NCBI RefSeq assembly: GCF_000317125.1
Contig: NC_019695.1
Span: 4,514,336 to 4,578,335 of the forward strand
Length of the DNA stretch: 64,000 nt
Reading direction: 5' to 3'
Source: Chroococcidiopsis thermalis PCC 7203
GTDB taxonomy: Bacteria; Cyanobacteriota; Cyanobacteriia; Cyanobacteriales; Chroococcidiopsidaceae
The position numbers were made by a program, and so were the translations under genes. Positions 10,816 to 19,851 of the stretch are shown one piece after another; position 1 is the first letter of the stretch; the number at the start of each line of letters is the position of its first letter. Below the pieces are notes generated by a model, which was not told where the DNA came from, did no database searches, and was given only the letters and a program-made list of their open reading frames with translations.

Positions 10816-13800
10816 ATGATTCAGTCTTCTGCACGTCTGGAGATTGGTAGACGTGACGGTAGTAAGCAAGAGTTTCTACTCAACGGCGACGTGGTGAGAA
10901 TTGGTCGAGCGGGAGATAATAACTTAGTTTTGAGCGAAAGTAATGTTTCGCGCTATCACGCTCAGCTGGCGCCCCAAGGTATAAGTGGATACTTACTTAC
11001 AGATTTAGGAAGTAGTACTGGCACTTTTGTCAATAATGCTAGGTTGGCTCCTAGTCAACCGAGGCAACTCAAAGATGGAGACACGATTAGAATCGGGGGT
11101 TGCGAGTTGCGCTTTTGCGGTGTTGAGGAAGTCACTACAGGTGCAACTGCAACCCAGATGACGGGGATAGGGACGACTGTTGGCTTTGAAGCCACAAATT
11201 TTGCTGCACCACCGCAAGCAATTCAGACTCAGATCGTAACACCGATATTGCGGGTGACGACTCCAGCGGGAACGCAAGATATTCCGATTGTCAAAAACCA
11301 GATGACGATCGGTCGCGATCCTAGTTGTGATGTCCCGATTAATTTTCCCCAAGTTTCGTCACGGCACGCCGAATTAGTCGAGCGTCAAGGCAGCTACACG
11401 ATAGTCGATCTAGGGAGCAGAAATGGGTTGTTATATCAAGGGCAACGCATTAGCGAACGGCGGTTAATGGATGGAGACGCGATCGCGATCGGTTCTGGAA
11501 TTACTCTGACTTTCCAGACAACTGCTACCGACCAAGTACCAAGTATTACGCATCAACTGAATCTGAGCAATCGCAATAATTTAACGATCGGTCGCGACGA
11601 GCAGAACGATATTGCAATCGACCATCCAACCGTATCGCGCTATCATGCCAGAATTTCGCGTCAAGATGGGACGTTTGCGATCGCCGACCTCAATTCCAGT
11701 AACGGTACTTTTGTCAACGGCAAGCGCGTCAGCGGTTCGCAGTCGCTCAGACCTGAAGATACAATTCGCATCGGTCCGACTCGCTTTGTCTTCAACGTTG
11801 ACGAGACTTTAGTGAGCTTCAACGAAGAAGGGAATCTGCGTCTGGATGCCGTCAACTTAACGAAGGTTGTCGGTAAAGGCACGACCTTGTTGGATGACAT
11901 TTCGTTGTCGATCTTGCCGCGAGAATTTATCGTAATTGCCGGAGTCAGCGGTGGCGGTAAATCGACCCTCCTCGATGCACTCAACGGTTTTCGCCCTGCT
12001 ACAAGTGGGATGGTACTGGTAAACGGAGAAGATTTATACAAAAACTTTAATGCCTACCGTACCGAACTCGGTTACGTCCCTCAAGATGACATCATTCACA
12101 AAGAATTGACGGTCAAGCAAGCGCTCGATTTTGCCGCTCAGTTAAGGATGCCTTCAGATACCACTCCTGGCGAACGTCAAAAGCGGGTGCAAGAAGTTTT
12201 GACAGACTTAGAATTGCTGCAACGCCAGGACGTACCTGTAAAAGCATTGAGCGGCGGACAGCGCAAGCGGGTATCGATTGGAGTCGAGCTAATTACCAAA
12301 CCCAGCTTATTTTTCCTCGATGAAGCGACATCCGGTCTTGACCCTGGTACGGAACTTCAGATCATGAAGTTGCTACGCAAATTATCAGATCAGGGACGGA
12401 CGATCTTGCTGATTACTCACGCCACGAAGAACGTGACGCTGTGCGATCGCGTGGTATTTTTGGCGAAAGGGGGACGAGTCGCCTATTTTGGTCCGCCAGC
12501 AGAAGCAATTGACTATTTTGGGGTGGAGGAGTTCGATCAGATCTACGGCAAGGTAGAACACGAACTATCACCTGAAGAATGGCAGCAACGCTTTAGAAAC
12601 TCGCGTCACTATCACAAGTACGTATTAGAGCGCCAACAACAGCTGCAAATGCCCCAAATGGCACAAAGAAGCCATCGAGCCAAACAGAAACCAGGTAGCA
12701 CAATTAAGCAAGTTTCGGCATGGCAGCAGTTTATCATCCTGTCGCGTCGCAACTTAGCAATTTTGATGCGCGATCGCGCTGGCTTGTTTTTGATGGGTGC
12801 GATCGCGCCAATTCTCGGCATCATGGATTTTGTAACTTGGAAGCGAGACGTTTTCAATCTTCAAGAAGGTGATGCCGGACAAGCAATCACGATGCTATTT
12901 ACTACCGCTTTAATTGCGGTAATTGTAGGCAGCTTAGCTACCATGCGCGAGATTGTCAAAGAACAAGAAATCTATCGCCGCGAACGCATGATCGGGCTGA
13001 AAATTTTGCCTTATATCATGTCTAAAGTTTGGATTGGGGTCATAATAGCTCTATATCAAGCAGCAATCTTCTTGTTATTTAAATGGCTGGCGATCGAGCT
13101 TCCTGGTGGCACGCCAGAACTGTTCAATATGTATGTCACTCTCTTCCTGGCTACTCTAGCTGGGATGGTGATGGGGCTTCTAGTATCGGCGATTTCGCCC
13201 AACCAAAACGTAGCACCCCTACTCACAATTATTTTCCTCGTACCACAAATTACATTTGGTGGGGGGATGTTACCTGTAGAGACGTTTGGTCCTCCAGGGC
13301 AGCTGATCAATCGCATCACAATTACAAAGTGGTCTTTTGAGTCGTTAGTCACGATCTCCCAAATGGGTGAAGACGTAGCAGATGATTCCTACTGGAAACT
13401 AGCAGAAAAAGAAAGAAAAAAACAAACTGCCGAACAGAAAAAAAAGAGCCAGTGCTTAGGTAAAGCACTGTTTAAAAAATGCGTTTTTCCAGGTCTAAAA
13501 TCTAAATACGACCCAGTAGTAGATAAGCCAGAACCAGTTAAGCCGAAAGATCCTGGCAAAGCTCCCTCAGATCCTAGAAAACTCGATGACTATGAAAAGA
13601 GAGTAGACAAATACAAAAAAGATGTAGATGTCTGGCAAAAAGAATATAGCGAGTGGAAAGGAAAATATGAGGGTGCGATCAAGAGTGCAGAAGGATTGAT
13701 CGAACGCTTTAAAAAAGACTATGGTGCTTCATTTAAAGTCAATTTAGCTTGGCACTGGTCTATGCTGGGAGTGCTAATAGTTGCTATGTTTGCCCTTCTA

Positions 13801-13833
13801 TTTGGAGTCCAGAAGCGCAAAGATATTGTTTGA
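10816..13833 (+). CDS. Triple-FHA-domain ABC transporter (fused ATPase and permease)
   Basis: A 1005-residue half-transporter of the ABCG/ABC-2 layout with three N-terminal FHA domains. FHA cores with the phospho-Thr pocket signature are at residues about 27-75 (RIGRAGDNN, SRYHAQ), 160-215 (TIGRDPSCD, SSRHAE) and 255-310 (TIGRDEQND, SRYHAR). The ATPase domain (about 350-580) has Walker A GVSGGGKST, signature LSGGQRKRVSIG and Walker B LFFLDEAT. Membrane helices lie at about 650-870, then a lysine/glutamate-rich soluble insert of about 110 residues, and a last helix near 975-995. FHA domains bind phosphothreonine, so regulation by the divergent kinases is a reasonable inference. The substrate is unknown. 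Confidence 0.93.
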   Translation: MIQSSARLEIGRRDGSKQEFLLNGDVVRIGRAGDNNLVLSESNVSRYHAQLAPQGISGYLLTDLGSSTGTFVNNARLAPSQPRQLKDGDTIRIGGCELRFCGVEEVTTGATATQMTGIGTTVGFEATNFAAPPQAIQTQIVTPILRVTTPAGTQDIPIVKNQMTIGRDPSCDVPINFPQVSSRHAELVERQGSYTIVDLGSRNGLLYQGQRISERRLMDGDAIAIGSGITLTFQTTATDQVPSITHQLNLSNRNNLTIGRDEQNDIAIDHPTVSRYHARISRQDGTFAIADLNSSNGTFVNGKRVSGSQSLRPEDTIRIGPTRFVFNVDETLVSFNEEGNLRLDAVNLTKVVGKGTTLLDDISLSILPREFIVIAGVSGGGKSTLLDALNGFRPATSGMVLVNGEDLYKNFNAYRTELGYVPQDDIIHKELTVKQALDFAAQLRMPSDTTPGERQKRVQEVLTDLELLQRQDVPVKALSGGQRKRVSIGVELITKPSLFFLDEATSGLDPGTELQIMKLLRKLSDQGRTILLITHATKNVTLCDRVVFLAKGGRVAYFGPPAEAIDYFGVEEFDQIYGKVEHELSPEEWQQRFRNSRHYHKYVLERQQQLQMPQMAQRSHRAKQKPGSTIKQVSAWQQFIILSRRNLAILMRDRAGLFLMGAIAPILGIMDFVTWKRDVFNLQEGDAGQAITMLFTTALIAVIVGSLATMREIVKEQEIYRRERMIGLKILPYIMSKVWIGVIIALYQAAIFLLFKWLAIELPGGTPELFNMYVTLFLATLAGMVMGLLVSAISPNQNVAPLLTIIFLVPQITFGGGMLPVETFGPPGQLINRITITKWSFESLVTISQMGEDVADDSYWKLAEKERKKQTAEQKKKSQCLGKALFKKCVFPGLKSKYDPVVDKPEPVKPKDPGKAPSDPRKLDDYEKRVDKYKKDVDVWQKEYSEWKGKYEGAIKSAEGLIERFKKDYGASFKVNLAWHWSMLGVLIVAMFALLFGVQKRKDIV

Positions 13834-13857
13834 ATATAAGCTATACGATAGCTGGCT

Positions 13858-13882
13858 GTAGAGATGTAAATTACATCTCTAC
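13858..13882. repeat. Palindrome GTAGAGATGTAA/TTACATCTCTAC
   Basis: Perfect 12-base arms with a one-base centre, 25 bases after the FHA-ABC stop. It belongs to the same loose family as the palindromes at 19767, 51554 and 52890. It may act as a transcription terminator or RNA stabiliser. Confidence 0.6.
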
Positions 13883-13927
13883 ATTTCTATTCACAATATT
13901 TCTATTCATAATTTAAACATCGAAGTT

Positions 13928-15001
13928 ATGCTGCAATACTTACAACGAAAAGCAGTAAAGATCTTGGCATTGACTGTAGTGCCTTTACTTACTTTCACGC
14001 CAATAGTTTACGCTCAATCAGGTAGGATTGTTCCTGCTGCTGCAAACAAAAACAAAGTTTGTATTTGCGACCCTAAAGATCCTTTCGATCCGAGAGCAAG
14101 AATGCCTCAGGGTCCTTTTAAAGGTCGCTGTATGAGCTGTAAGCAACGCTCTGTAAGGTTACTATCTCCTTTAGAAACAATACCCTACAATGCTGCCCCA
14201 GATATGTTAGTCATTGCCAACTTCAACTATAAGGGCAAATACTGGGTTGCCAAAATTCCTAAAAATGCTGTGGAAGATGTTATTTTTCAGATTCAATATT
14301 ATAACGTATTACCAAGCCCATATACTGCTCACAGTCAAATTCGTTTTCGCCTTAAACCAGGCTATGAAGCAATTTTAGTTCCACAGTCAATTGGTGTAGC
14401 GCCAACTGAAATTCGGATGCGAGATTTTGTGTATGCAGCAAATGCCATGTTGGTTGAAGGAGGTGAATGGAATCCAGCTACAGGATTATTCGATTTCTTC
14501 GCGATCGCCCATGAATTTATTAGCTTAGAAGATAGAATTAAAGATGCTTTTGAATACAAATTAACCGATCGAGTCGAGCAAATTAGATTGGCGTTGACTC
14601 CCCAACAAAAACAAGAGTTGCTGATGAGTGCAATCTTGCAAGGCGATCGCGATCGCACAAATTCGATGTACGATACTTTGAATAAAAATTGTACTTCCGA
14701 AGTATTACGAGCTGTCGATCGCACGATTGGTTACAATCCGAAACTAGCTCAAAAAGGCAAGCCAGAAGTTTTTATTAGTATGCCTACAGGTCCAGCAGTT
14801 GATGAAGCTCTGTTCAAGGGTAATTTAACACCCGATAAGTTGAACAAAATCATCATCGAACGCCTTGCCCAACTTTCCAAAATTCCCATACCAACACCGC
14901 CTTATGAAGCAATTGTAAGGCGAAAACTGGTAAACAGCAAGAGTAAAATAGCAAATTTAGAAGTGGAGTTCCCCAGAGAGTTTAATAGTAGCAGACCTTG
15001 A
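13928..15001 (+). CDS. Secreted protein with four-Cys motif, DUF4105-like
   Basis: Secreted protein of 357 residues with a signal peptide ending at VYAQ (residue 30). The mature N-terminus has a four-cysteine motif: C45-x-C47, then DPFDP, then C68-x2-C71. The rest resembles the DUF4105 family (Lnb-type periplasmic domain), with SPYTAHSQIRF (His135) and YDTLNKNCTSE (Asn254-Cys255). That His-before-Cys order recalls permuted papain-like enzymes, so a hydrolase or acyltransferase role is possible but unproven. It is followed by a paralogue of about the same length, and then a lipase, on the same strand. Confidence 0.7.
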   Translation: MLQYLQRKAVKILALTVVPLLTFTPIVYAQSGRIVPAAANKNKVCICDPKDPFDPRARMPQGPFKGRCMSCKQRSVRLLSPLETIPYNAAPDMLVIANFNYKGKYWVAKIPKNAVEDVIFQIQYYNVLPSPYTAHSQIRFRLKPGYEAILVPQSIGVAPTEIRMRDFVYAANAMLVEGGEWNPATGLFDFFAIAHEFISLEDRIKDAFEYKLTDRVEQIRLALTPQQKQELLMSAILQGDRDRTNSMYDTLNKNCTSEVLRAVDRTIGYNPKLAQKGKPEVFISMPTGPAVDEALFKGNLTPDKLNKIIIERLAQLSKIPIPTPPYEAIVRRKLVNSKSKIANLEVEFPREFNSSRP

Positions 15002-15060
15002 ATAAGGGAGTAGGGAAAGATTTTAGATTTTAATTTAGATTTGAAATAGTGGAAGTTGTA

Positions 15061-16158
15061 ATGACTGTATCAAAAAAAAAGAATAATTTTTACTTGTTAG
15101 GAAAAATGGTGGTATTGACAGCATTATCTACCTTTGCTGTGACACCAAGTGCGATCGCCCAAACAGGAAATGACTTATCATATTTCGTTACCAGTAGTGG
15201 TAGCAATGCTTGCGTTTGCAACCCCGCAGACCCTTTCGATCCGCAGGCGAGAATGCCTAAAGGTACTTTTAAAGGTCAGTGTTTGAATTGCGAACAACGT
15301 GCTGTCAAACTACTCTCTCCTAGTGAAGCTGCACCATATAAACCTGCGCCAGGATCGATGGTGCTTGCTAACTTCAAACATAAGGGCAAGTTTTGGGTGG
15401 CTCAAATTCCTCGGAATGCCGTTGCTGATGCGATATTTCAGATCCAGTACTATAGCGTTCTACGCAGTCCCTACAGCGCCCACGGACAGCTGCGATTTCG
15501 CCTCAAGCCTGGATATGAAGCAATTTTGGTACCGCAATCTAAAACAACTTCTGGAGTACCAAAAGCAGTTCGCGTGCGAGATATTGTCTATGTTGCTAAC
15601 GGTATTGGCGTGAAGTCAGCAGGATGGAACCCAATTTCAGGATTAATTGATTTCTATGCTATTGCTCAAGAAATAACAGCTTTGGAAGATCGAGTGATAG
15701 ATGCGGCTCAGTTTCCCTTTACGGATCGGGTAGAGCAAATTCGCTTAGCGCTAACTCCACAGCAAAAACAACAATTATTAATTAATGCTATTCATCAGAG
15801 CGATCGCGAAGGTACTAGTGTGATGTATGATACATTAAATCGTAACTGTACCACTGAATCGCTGCGAATTATCGATCGCACTATTGGCTATAATCCTAAA
15901 ATTTTGCCCCAAGAACAGCAGGAATACTTTGTCAGTTTGCCTATGGGTGTCGATTTCAATCAAGCCGCACTCAATCGAGAATTGACTTCTGAAACATTGA
16001 ATGAATTCTTAGCAGAGCAAATTAAAAAGATGCCTCCGATACAGTTACCCACTGCTCCTTATGATGCGATCGTGCGGCGCGGACTTGTCAACAGTCAGAG
16101 CAAACTGCCAAATCTAGAACAAGAATTTGCTGCGGAATTTAAAAATAAAAAACGTTAA
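15061..16158 (+). CDS. Secreted protein with four-Cys motif, DUF4105-like (paralogue)
   Basis: A paralogue of the gene at 13928-15001, about 365 residues. ATG 15061 is preferred because GGAAG stands five bases upstream; the frame also has a GTG at 15049. A signal peptide ends near AIAQ. The same motifs recur: C-V-C followed by DPFDP, then C-L-N-C; SPYSAHGQLRF; and YDTLNRNCTTE. Conservation of the four Cys, the His and the Asn-Cys between the copies marks them as structural or catalytic. The gap to the upstream copy is 59 bases, so the pair is probably co-transcribed. Function unknown. Confidence 0.7.
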   Translation: MTVSKKKNNFYLLGKMVVLTALSTFAVTPSAIAQTGNDLSYFVTSSGSNACVCNPADPFDPQARMPKGTFKGQCLNCEQRAVKLLSPSEAAPYKPAPGSMVLANFKHKGKFWVAQIPRNAVADAIFQIQYYSVLRSPYSAHGQLRFRLKPGYEAILVPQSKTTSGVPKAVRVRDIVYVANGIGVKSAGWNPISGLIDFYAIAQEITALEDRVIDAAQFPFTDRVEQIRLALTPQQKQQLLINAIHQSDREGTSVMYDTLNRNCTTESLRIIDRTIGYNPKILPQEQQEYFVSLPMGVDFNQAALNRELTSETLNEFLAEQIKKMPPIQLPTAPYDAIVRRGLVNSQSKLPNLEQEFAAEFKNKKR

Positions 16159-16215
16159 ATCTTTGAATTTTGTACATGCAGATTTTTTAATTAAATTCTT
16201 GTAAGCATTCGGTCT

Positions 16216-17367
16216 ATGACATTACTCAAAAAAAACATAAATCTATTTTTAACTCAAGCTACACTTTGCTTGGGGCTATTTAGTACGGCTGTTCCAAGTC
16301 AAGCTCAAAATATTGGCAAAACGAATAGTGTAACTAATCTAAGATCTGTTCAGTTCGAGCGGTTATGCTTTCAGCGATCTGTAGCGTGTACGGACATTGG
16401 CAAAGCTGCTCATCTGAGTAGTGCTTTAATTTATCAGTTATTTGATACTGAAAGAACTGGAAATAAAACAAAACGCAGCAATGTTATTAATCAAATTAAA
16501 CGTCTATACGGGGCTAAACAAATCGATGTTATTAATAAAAGAATGAAATTATCCGACTTTTTTCTGATTAGAAAAGAGCAGGATAAAATTTTTGGTGGAT
16601 ATGCTGTTCTCATCCGCCAGCCAGAAGTTGGGCAATTTGGGAAAAGAAAAGTTTCTTATGCGATCGCTTTTAAAGGCACGTATGTCGGCTTAGAAGATCC
16701 TAACGATCTTGCTGCTATTTCTTCTGGAGTGCCTGTAAATATGTATCGACGGGCAGCAGCTTTGATCCATGAAGGATTTAGAAATTATGCAGGTCAGGTT
16801 TTTAACGATATCAAATCTAAAGAACTACTTGTAGAAATTTTGAGCCTCCAAAAACAAGCAAATACTGAAGTTGAAATTTTAGTTACAGGGCATAGCCTTG
16901 GTGCTGCGTCAATTCTTTATACAGCAATGTTAGTAGATGCGGGAGTCTTACCTAGTAATATAAGAACAATTGTCTTTGGTGCGCCTGCATTCACGCAACC
17001 GAGCTTTGCCAATCGATATCGAACTGCGATCGCCAATACAACTAGAGTAGAAACGAAAGGGGATTTTTTCATTTACCAGCAGCGCGGGTACATGCAACCG
17101 ATTTATAATACCCTTGGTTACGTTCCTTTAGGGAATTTAATCGCAGCTGAGCCAACTGAAAAGCTGAAAGAGTTGTGGCAAGAAAGAGATATTTTAGAAC
17201 AACAATATCAAGCCTCTCAGTCGCCAAAAATAAAATCAGCTTATCTAGATTTAACTAAAAGAATTATTTTAGAACAAGCAAATATTCATGTAAAAAGCTA
17301 TGGATATTTCTATGAATATTACTTGAGAACTCAAGGTCCTAATTTAACTAGAAGTGGTAACCGCTAA
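16216..17367 (+). CDS. Secreted class-3-type lipase / alpha-beta hydrolase
   Basis: A predicted secreted lipase of 383 residues. The signal peptide ends at SQAQ (residue 31). The nucleophile elbow GHSLGAAS places Ser227 as the catalytic serine, and VFGAPAF follows as in lipase class 3 proteins, where the catalytic Asp and His come later (candidate His near the NIHVKSYGY segment). Upstream, AFKGTYVGLEDPNDL resembles the oxyanion strand. It is 57 bases downstream of the DUF4105-like pair on the same strand, so the three probably form one operon of exported proteins. Substrate (lipid or ester) unknown. Confidence 0.78.
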   Translation: MTLLKKNINLFLTQATLCLGLFSTAVPSQAQNIGKTNSVTNLRSVQFERLCFQRSVACTDIGKAAHLSSALIYQLFDTERTGNKTKRSNVINQIKRLYGAKQIDVINKRMKLSDFFLIRKEQDKIFGGYAVLIRQPEVGQFGKRKVSYAIAFKGTYVGLEDPNDLAAISSGVPVNMYRRAAALIHEGFRNYAGQVFNDIKSKELLVEILSLQKQANTEVEILVTGHSLGAASILYTAMLVDAGVLPSNIRTIVFGAPAFTQPSFANRYRTAIANTTRVETKGDFFIYQQRGYMQPIYNTLGYVPLGNLIAAEPTEKLKELWQERDILEQQYQASQSPKIKSAYLDLTKRIILEQANIHVKSYGYFYEYYLRTQGPNLTRSGNR

Positions 17368-17411
17368 TTGAGAGGTAGAACATGTGGGATTCAGAAATTT
17401 TTTAAAGAATA

Positions 17412-17615
17412 ATGTTTTCTAGATATTTTAATGCTAATACTTGCATTTGCTCGAACGATCTTGATGCGATCGCAAACGCATTAACTTACATACTAGAGCA
17501 GGAAGAAGGTTGTTGTCGTATCCCTCAGCTTGATATTGGCTCAGTCGTCAAGCGTAGCACTAGAATAAAGTATACCTTATGGAAACTTACCCTATGGTTA
17601 CTGCTATTCAAATAA
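17412..17615 (+). CDS. Possible small ORF or gene remnant, 67 residues
   Basis: An open frame of 67 codons with a protein-like first half (NANTCICSNDLDAIANALTYILEQEEGC). The second half is poor, and the 3' end overlaps the Uma2 gene by 37 bases. It may be the 5' remnant of a longer gene cut by the Uma2 gene. I do not recognise it and could not exclude chance. Confidence 0.25.
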   Translation: MFSRYFNANTCICSNDLDAIANALTYILEQEEGCCRIPQLDIGSVVKRSTRIKYTLWKLTLWLLLFK

Positions 17616-18232
17616 AAACTTATACCGTCGATGAATTCCTCGAACTGGATTTACCAGAAGGAAAAACATACGAACTCATAAATGGTGTCATAGTACCCAT
17701 AGCTGAACCTTCTGGAAAATATGAAAATTTACGGAGCGAGTTGTGGTTTGCGCTGAAATCGGAAACTAAGAGGGCTAACCTGGGGCTGCTAATTCATCCC
17801 CAACCAGTACTCGTACTAGGTAGAAAAGATACTCGCAAGCCTGACTTAATCGTAATCAAACGCGAAGATTGGAATCGACAAACTCAAAAAGAAGCAGTAC
17901 TGAGAGAACCGCCTAGCATTGCAATTGAAATTGTTAGCACCAACTGGGAAGACGACTATAGAAATAAACCCCTTTGGTATGCTGCTTTTGGCGTACAGGA
18001 ACTATGGATTATCGATCCGCTATTTCATCTCGATAGATATCCAGGTAGAAGAAATCCGAAAATCTTGCAACCGACAATTTCTGTGGGACAACTGGTAAAT
18101 TCTGACAGCATTTTAACAGAAAAAGAATACCGCTTTGAAAGTTTTACAGAGAGCGATCGCATCAAATCTCAATTTTTTCCCAATTTAAATTTAACTGTAG
18201 CTGAAATTATTAATTTTGGAGAAGGGATTTAG
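17579..18232 (+). CDS. Uma2-family (DUF820) endonuclease-like protein
   Basis: A 217-residue protein of the Uma2/DUF820 family, PD-(D/E)XK restriction-endonuclease-like fold, highly expanded in cyanobacteria. Readable features: YTVDEFLELDLPEGKTYELINGVIV at the N-terminus (Glu of ELI is the usual first acidic residue), then RKPDLIVIK (the PD of the active site), and PSIAIEIVST (the E-x-V strand). All acidic positions appear intact. Start ATG 17579; a second ATG five codons on is equally possible. The biological role of these proteins is not established. Confidence 0.82.
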   Translation: METYPMVTAIQIKTYTVDEFLELDLPEGKTYELINGVIVPIAEPSGKYENLRSELWFALKSETKRANLGLLIHPQPVLVLGRKDTRKPDLIVIKREDWNRQTQKEAVLREPPSIAIEIVSTNWEDDYRNKPLWYAAFGVQELWIIDPLFHLDRYPGRRNPKILQPTISVGQLVNSDSILTEKEYRFESFTESDRIKSQFFPNLNLTVAEIINFGEGI

Positions 18233-18340
18233 CAGCAAGCCAAAAGTCAAAAATAAGAAACAAAAAAATATTCAGTAGGCTGATGCGATCGGGGATTGGA
18301 AGCCTTATGCTAGTACGAGTGAACTAAGTAGTAACTGTGA

Positions 18341-19774
18341 ATGTCTGACCTCATCCTCTTCTGGCATCGTCGCGATTTGCGCATCTCAGATAATACCGGA
18401 CTAGCTGCGGCAAGGCAACGAACTCAAAAGGTAGTAGGAGTATTTTGCCTCGACCCCAATATTTTAGAACGGGATGATGTCGCTCCCGTACGAGTCACGT
18501 ACATGATCGGTTGTTTGCAGCAACTACAGCAGCGTTACGCCCAAGTTGGCAGCCAGTTATTAATTTTGCAAGGCGAACCCCGTGAAGCCATTCCAGCGCT
18601 GGCTACTGCCCTGAGCGCAAAAGCTGTATTCTGGAACTGGGATGTAGAACCATATTCTCAGGTACGCGATCGCACTGTCATCGAAACTTTAAAAGAAAAA
18701 GGCATCCAAGTTTTAGAAGAAAACTGGGATCAGATATTACATTCCCCAGACGATATTTTTACAGGTTCCAACCAACCCTACACTGTATTTACCCCGTTTT
18801 GGCGTAATTGGAGTAGCAAACCGAAAGCTGCACCCGCACAAGCATTACAAGACGTAGAAGGGTTGTCAGAACAGGAATTACAAACAGCAGAAAAAGTAGG
18901 CGCGATCGCCTTGCCTACAGCCAAAGATTTGGGGTTTAATTGGGAGAATGGCTTAGTTATCGAACCAGGGGAAACACCTGCACGAGAGAGATTAGAACAA
19001 TTTTGCCATCGGGCGATCGAAGAGTATAAAGAACAGCGAAATTTTCCTGCTTATGATGGGACATCTCAACTAAGTGCAGCATTAAAATTTGGTGCGATCG
19101 GTATTCGTAGAGTTTGGGCTGCTACAGTTGAGGCAATGGAAAATACTCGTAGCGATGAAGCACAGACGAGTATTCGCGCTTGGCAGCAGGAACTTGCATG
19201 GCGAGAATTTTATCAACACGCCATGTATCATTTCCCCGAACTCGAACAAGGCGCATATCGACAACAATTTAAGAATTTTCCTTACGAAAATAACGAGGAA
19301 TATTTCCAAGCTTGGTGTGAAGGCAGAACTGGCTATCCAATCGTCGATGCAGCAATGCGACAGATGAATAATATTGGGTGGATGCATAATCGTTGTCGCA
19401 TGATCGTCGCAAATTTTCTCACCAAAGACTTACTCATCGATCCGAGATTGGGAGAAAAATATTTTTATCAAAGACTAATTGACGGGGATCTTTCAGCTAA
19501 CAATGGCGGTTGGCAGTGGAGTGCTTCAAGTGGCATGGACCCTAAACCAATTAGAATTTTCAACCCTGCTAGTCAAGCCCAAAAATTTGACCCAGATGGA
19601 GAATATATTCGCGAGTGGTTGCCAGAATTGCGGTCTTTTGATACTGAAGAATTATTAAGTGGAAATATTTCCAAACGCGATCGCGCTGCCGTAGACTATC
19701 CTAATCCAATCGTGGATCATAAAATTCAACAGCGACAGTTTAAAGTTATTTATCAACAGCAGAAAGAATTATAG
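18341..19774 (+). CDS. phr: Deoxyribodipyrimidine photolyase
   Basis: Class I CPD photolyase of 477 residues, which repairs UV-induced cyclobutane pyrimidine dimers using blue light and FADH-. The N-terminal alpha/beta antenna domain starts LILFWHRRDLRISDNTGL. The C-terminal FAD domain has WQQELAWREFYQHAM, the NNIGWMHNRCRMIVANFLTKDLL helix pair and the DGDLSANNGGWQWSAS flavin-binding segment (split here). The tryptophans of the electron-transfer chain are present. Length is normal. The antenna pigment (8-HDF versus folate) cannot be settled from sequence here. The stop codon lies inside a palindrome that may terminate the transcript. Confidence 0.93.
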   Translation: MSDLILFWHRRDLRISDNTGLAAARQRTQKVVGVFCLDPNILERDDVAPVRVTYMIGCLQQLQQRYAQVGSQLLILQGEPREAIPALATALSAKAVFWNWDVEPYSQVRDRTVIETLKEKGIQVLEENWDQILHSPDDIFTGSNQPYTVFTPFWRNWSSKPKAAPAQALQDVEGLSEQELQTAEKVGAIALPTAKDLGFNWENGLVIEPGETPARERLEQFCHRAIEEYKEQRNFPAYDGTSQLSAALKFGAIGIRRVWAATVEAMENTRSDEAQTSIRAWQQELAWREFYQHAMYHFPELEQGAYRQQFKNFPYENNEEYFQAWCEGRTGYPIVDAAMRQMNNIGWMHNRCRMIVANFLTKDLLIDPRLGEKYFYQRLIDGDLSANNGGWQWSASSGMDPKPIRIFNPASQAQKFDPDGEYIREWLPELRSFDTEELLSGNISKRDRAAVDYPNPIVDHKIQQRQFKVIYQQQKEL

Positions 19775-19802
19775 AGACGTTACATATAACGTCTCTATAA
19801 TT
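19767..19802. repeat. Long palindrome with TAGAGACGTTA arms at photolyase 3' end
   Basis: Perfect 16-base arms (AATTATAGAGACGTTA and its complement) around CATA. The photolyase stop codon TAG (19772-19774) is within the left arm, so this repeat supplies the end of the gene. Same family as 51554-51581 and 52890-52917. Likely forms a strong mRNA hairpin. Confidence 0.75.
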
Positions 19803-19851
19803 CTCCAACCCCACAATACGAGATAATCGATCGCAGCATTAGAGGAAAGCA

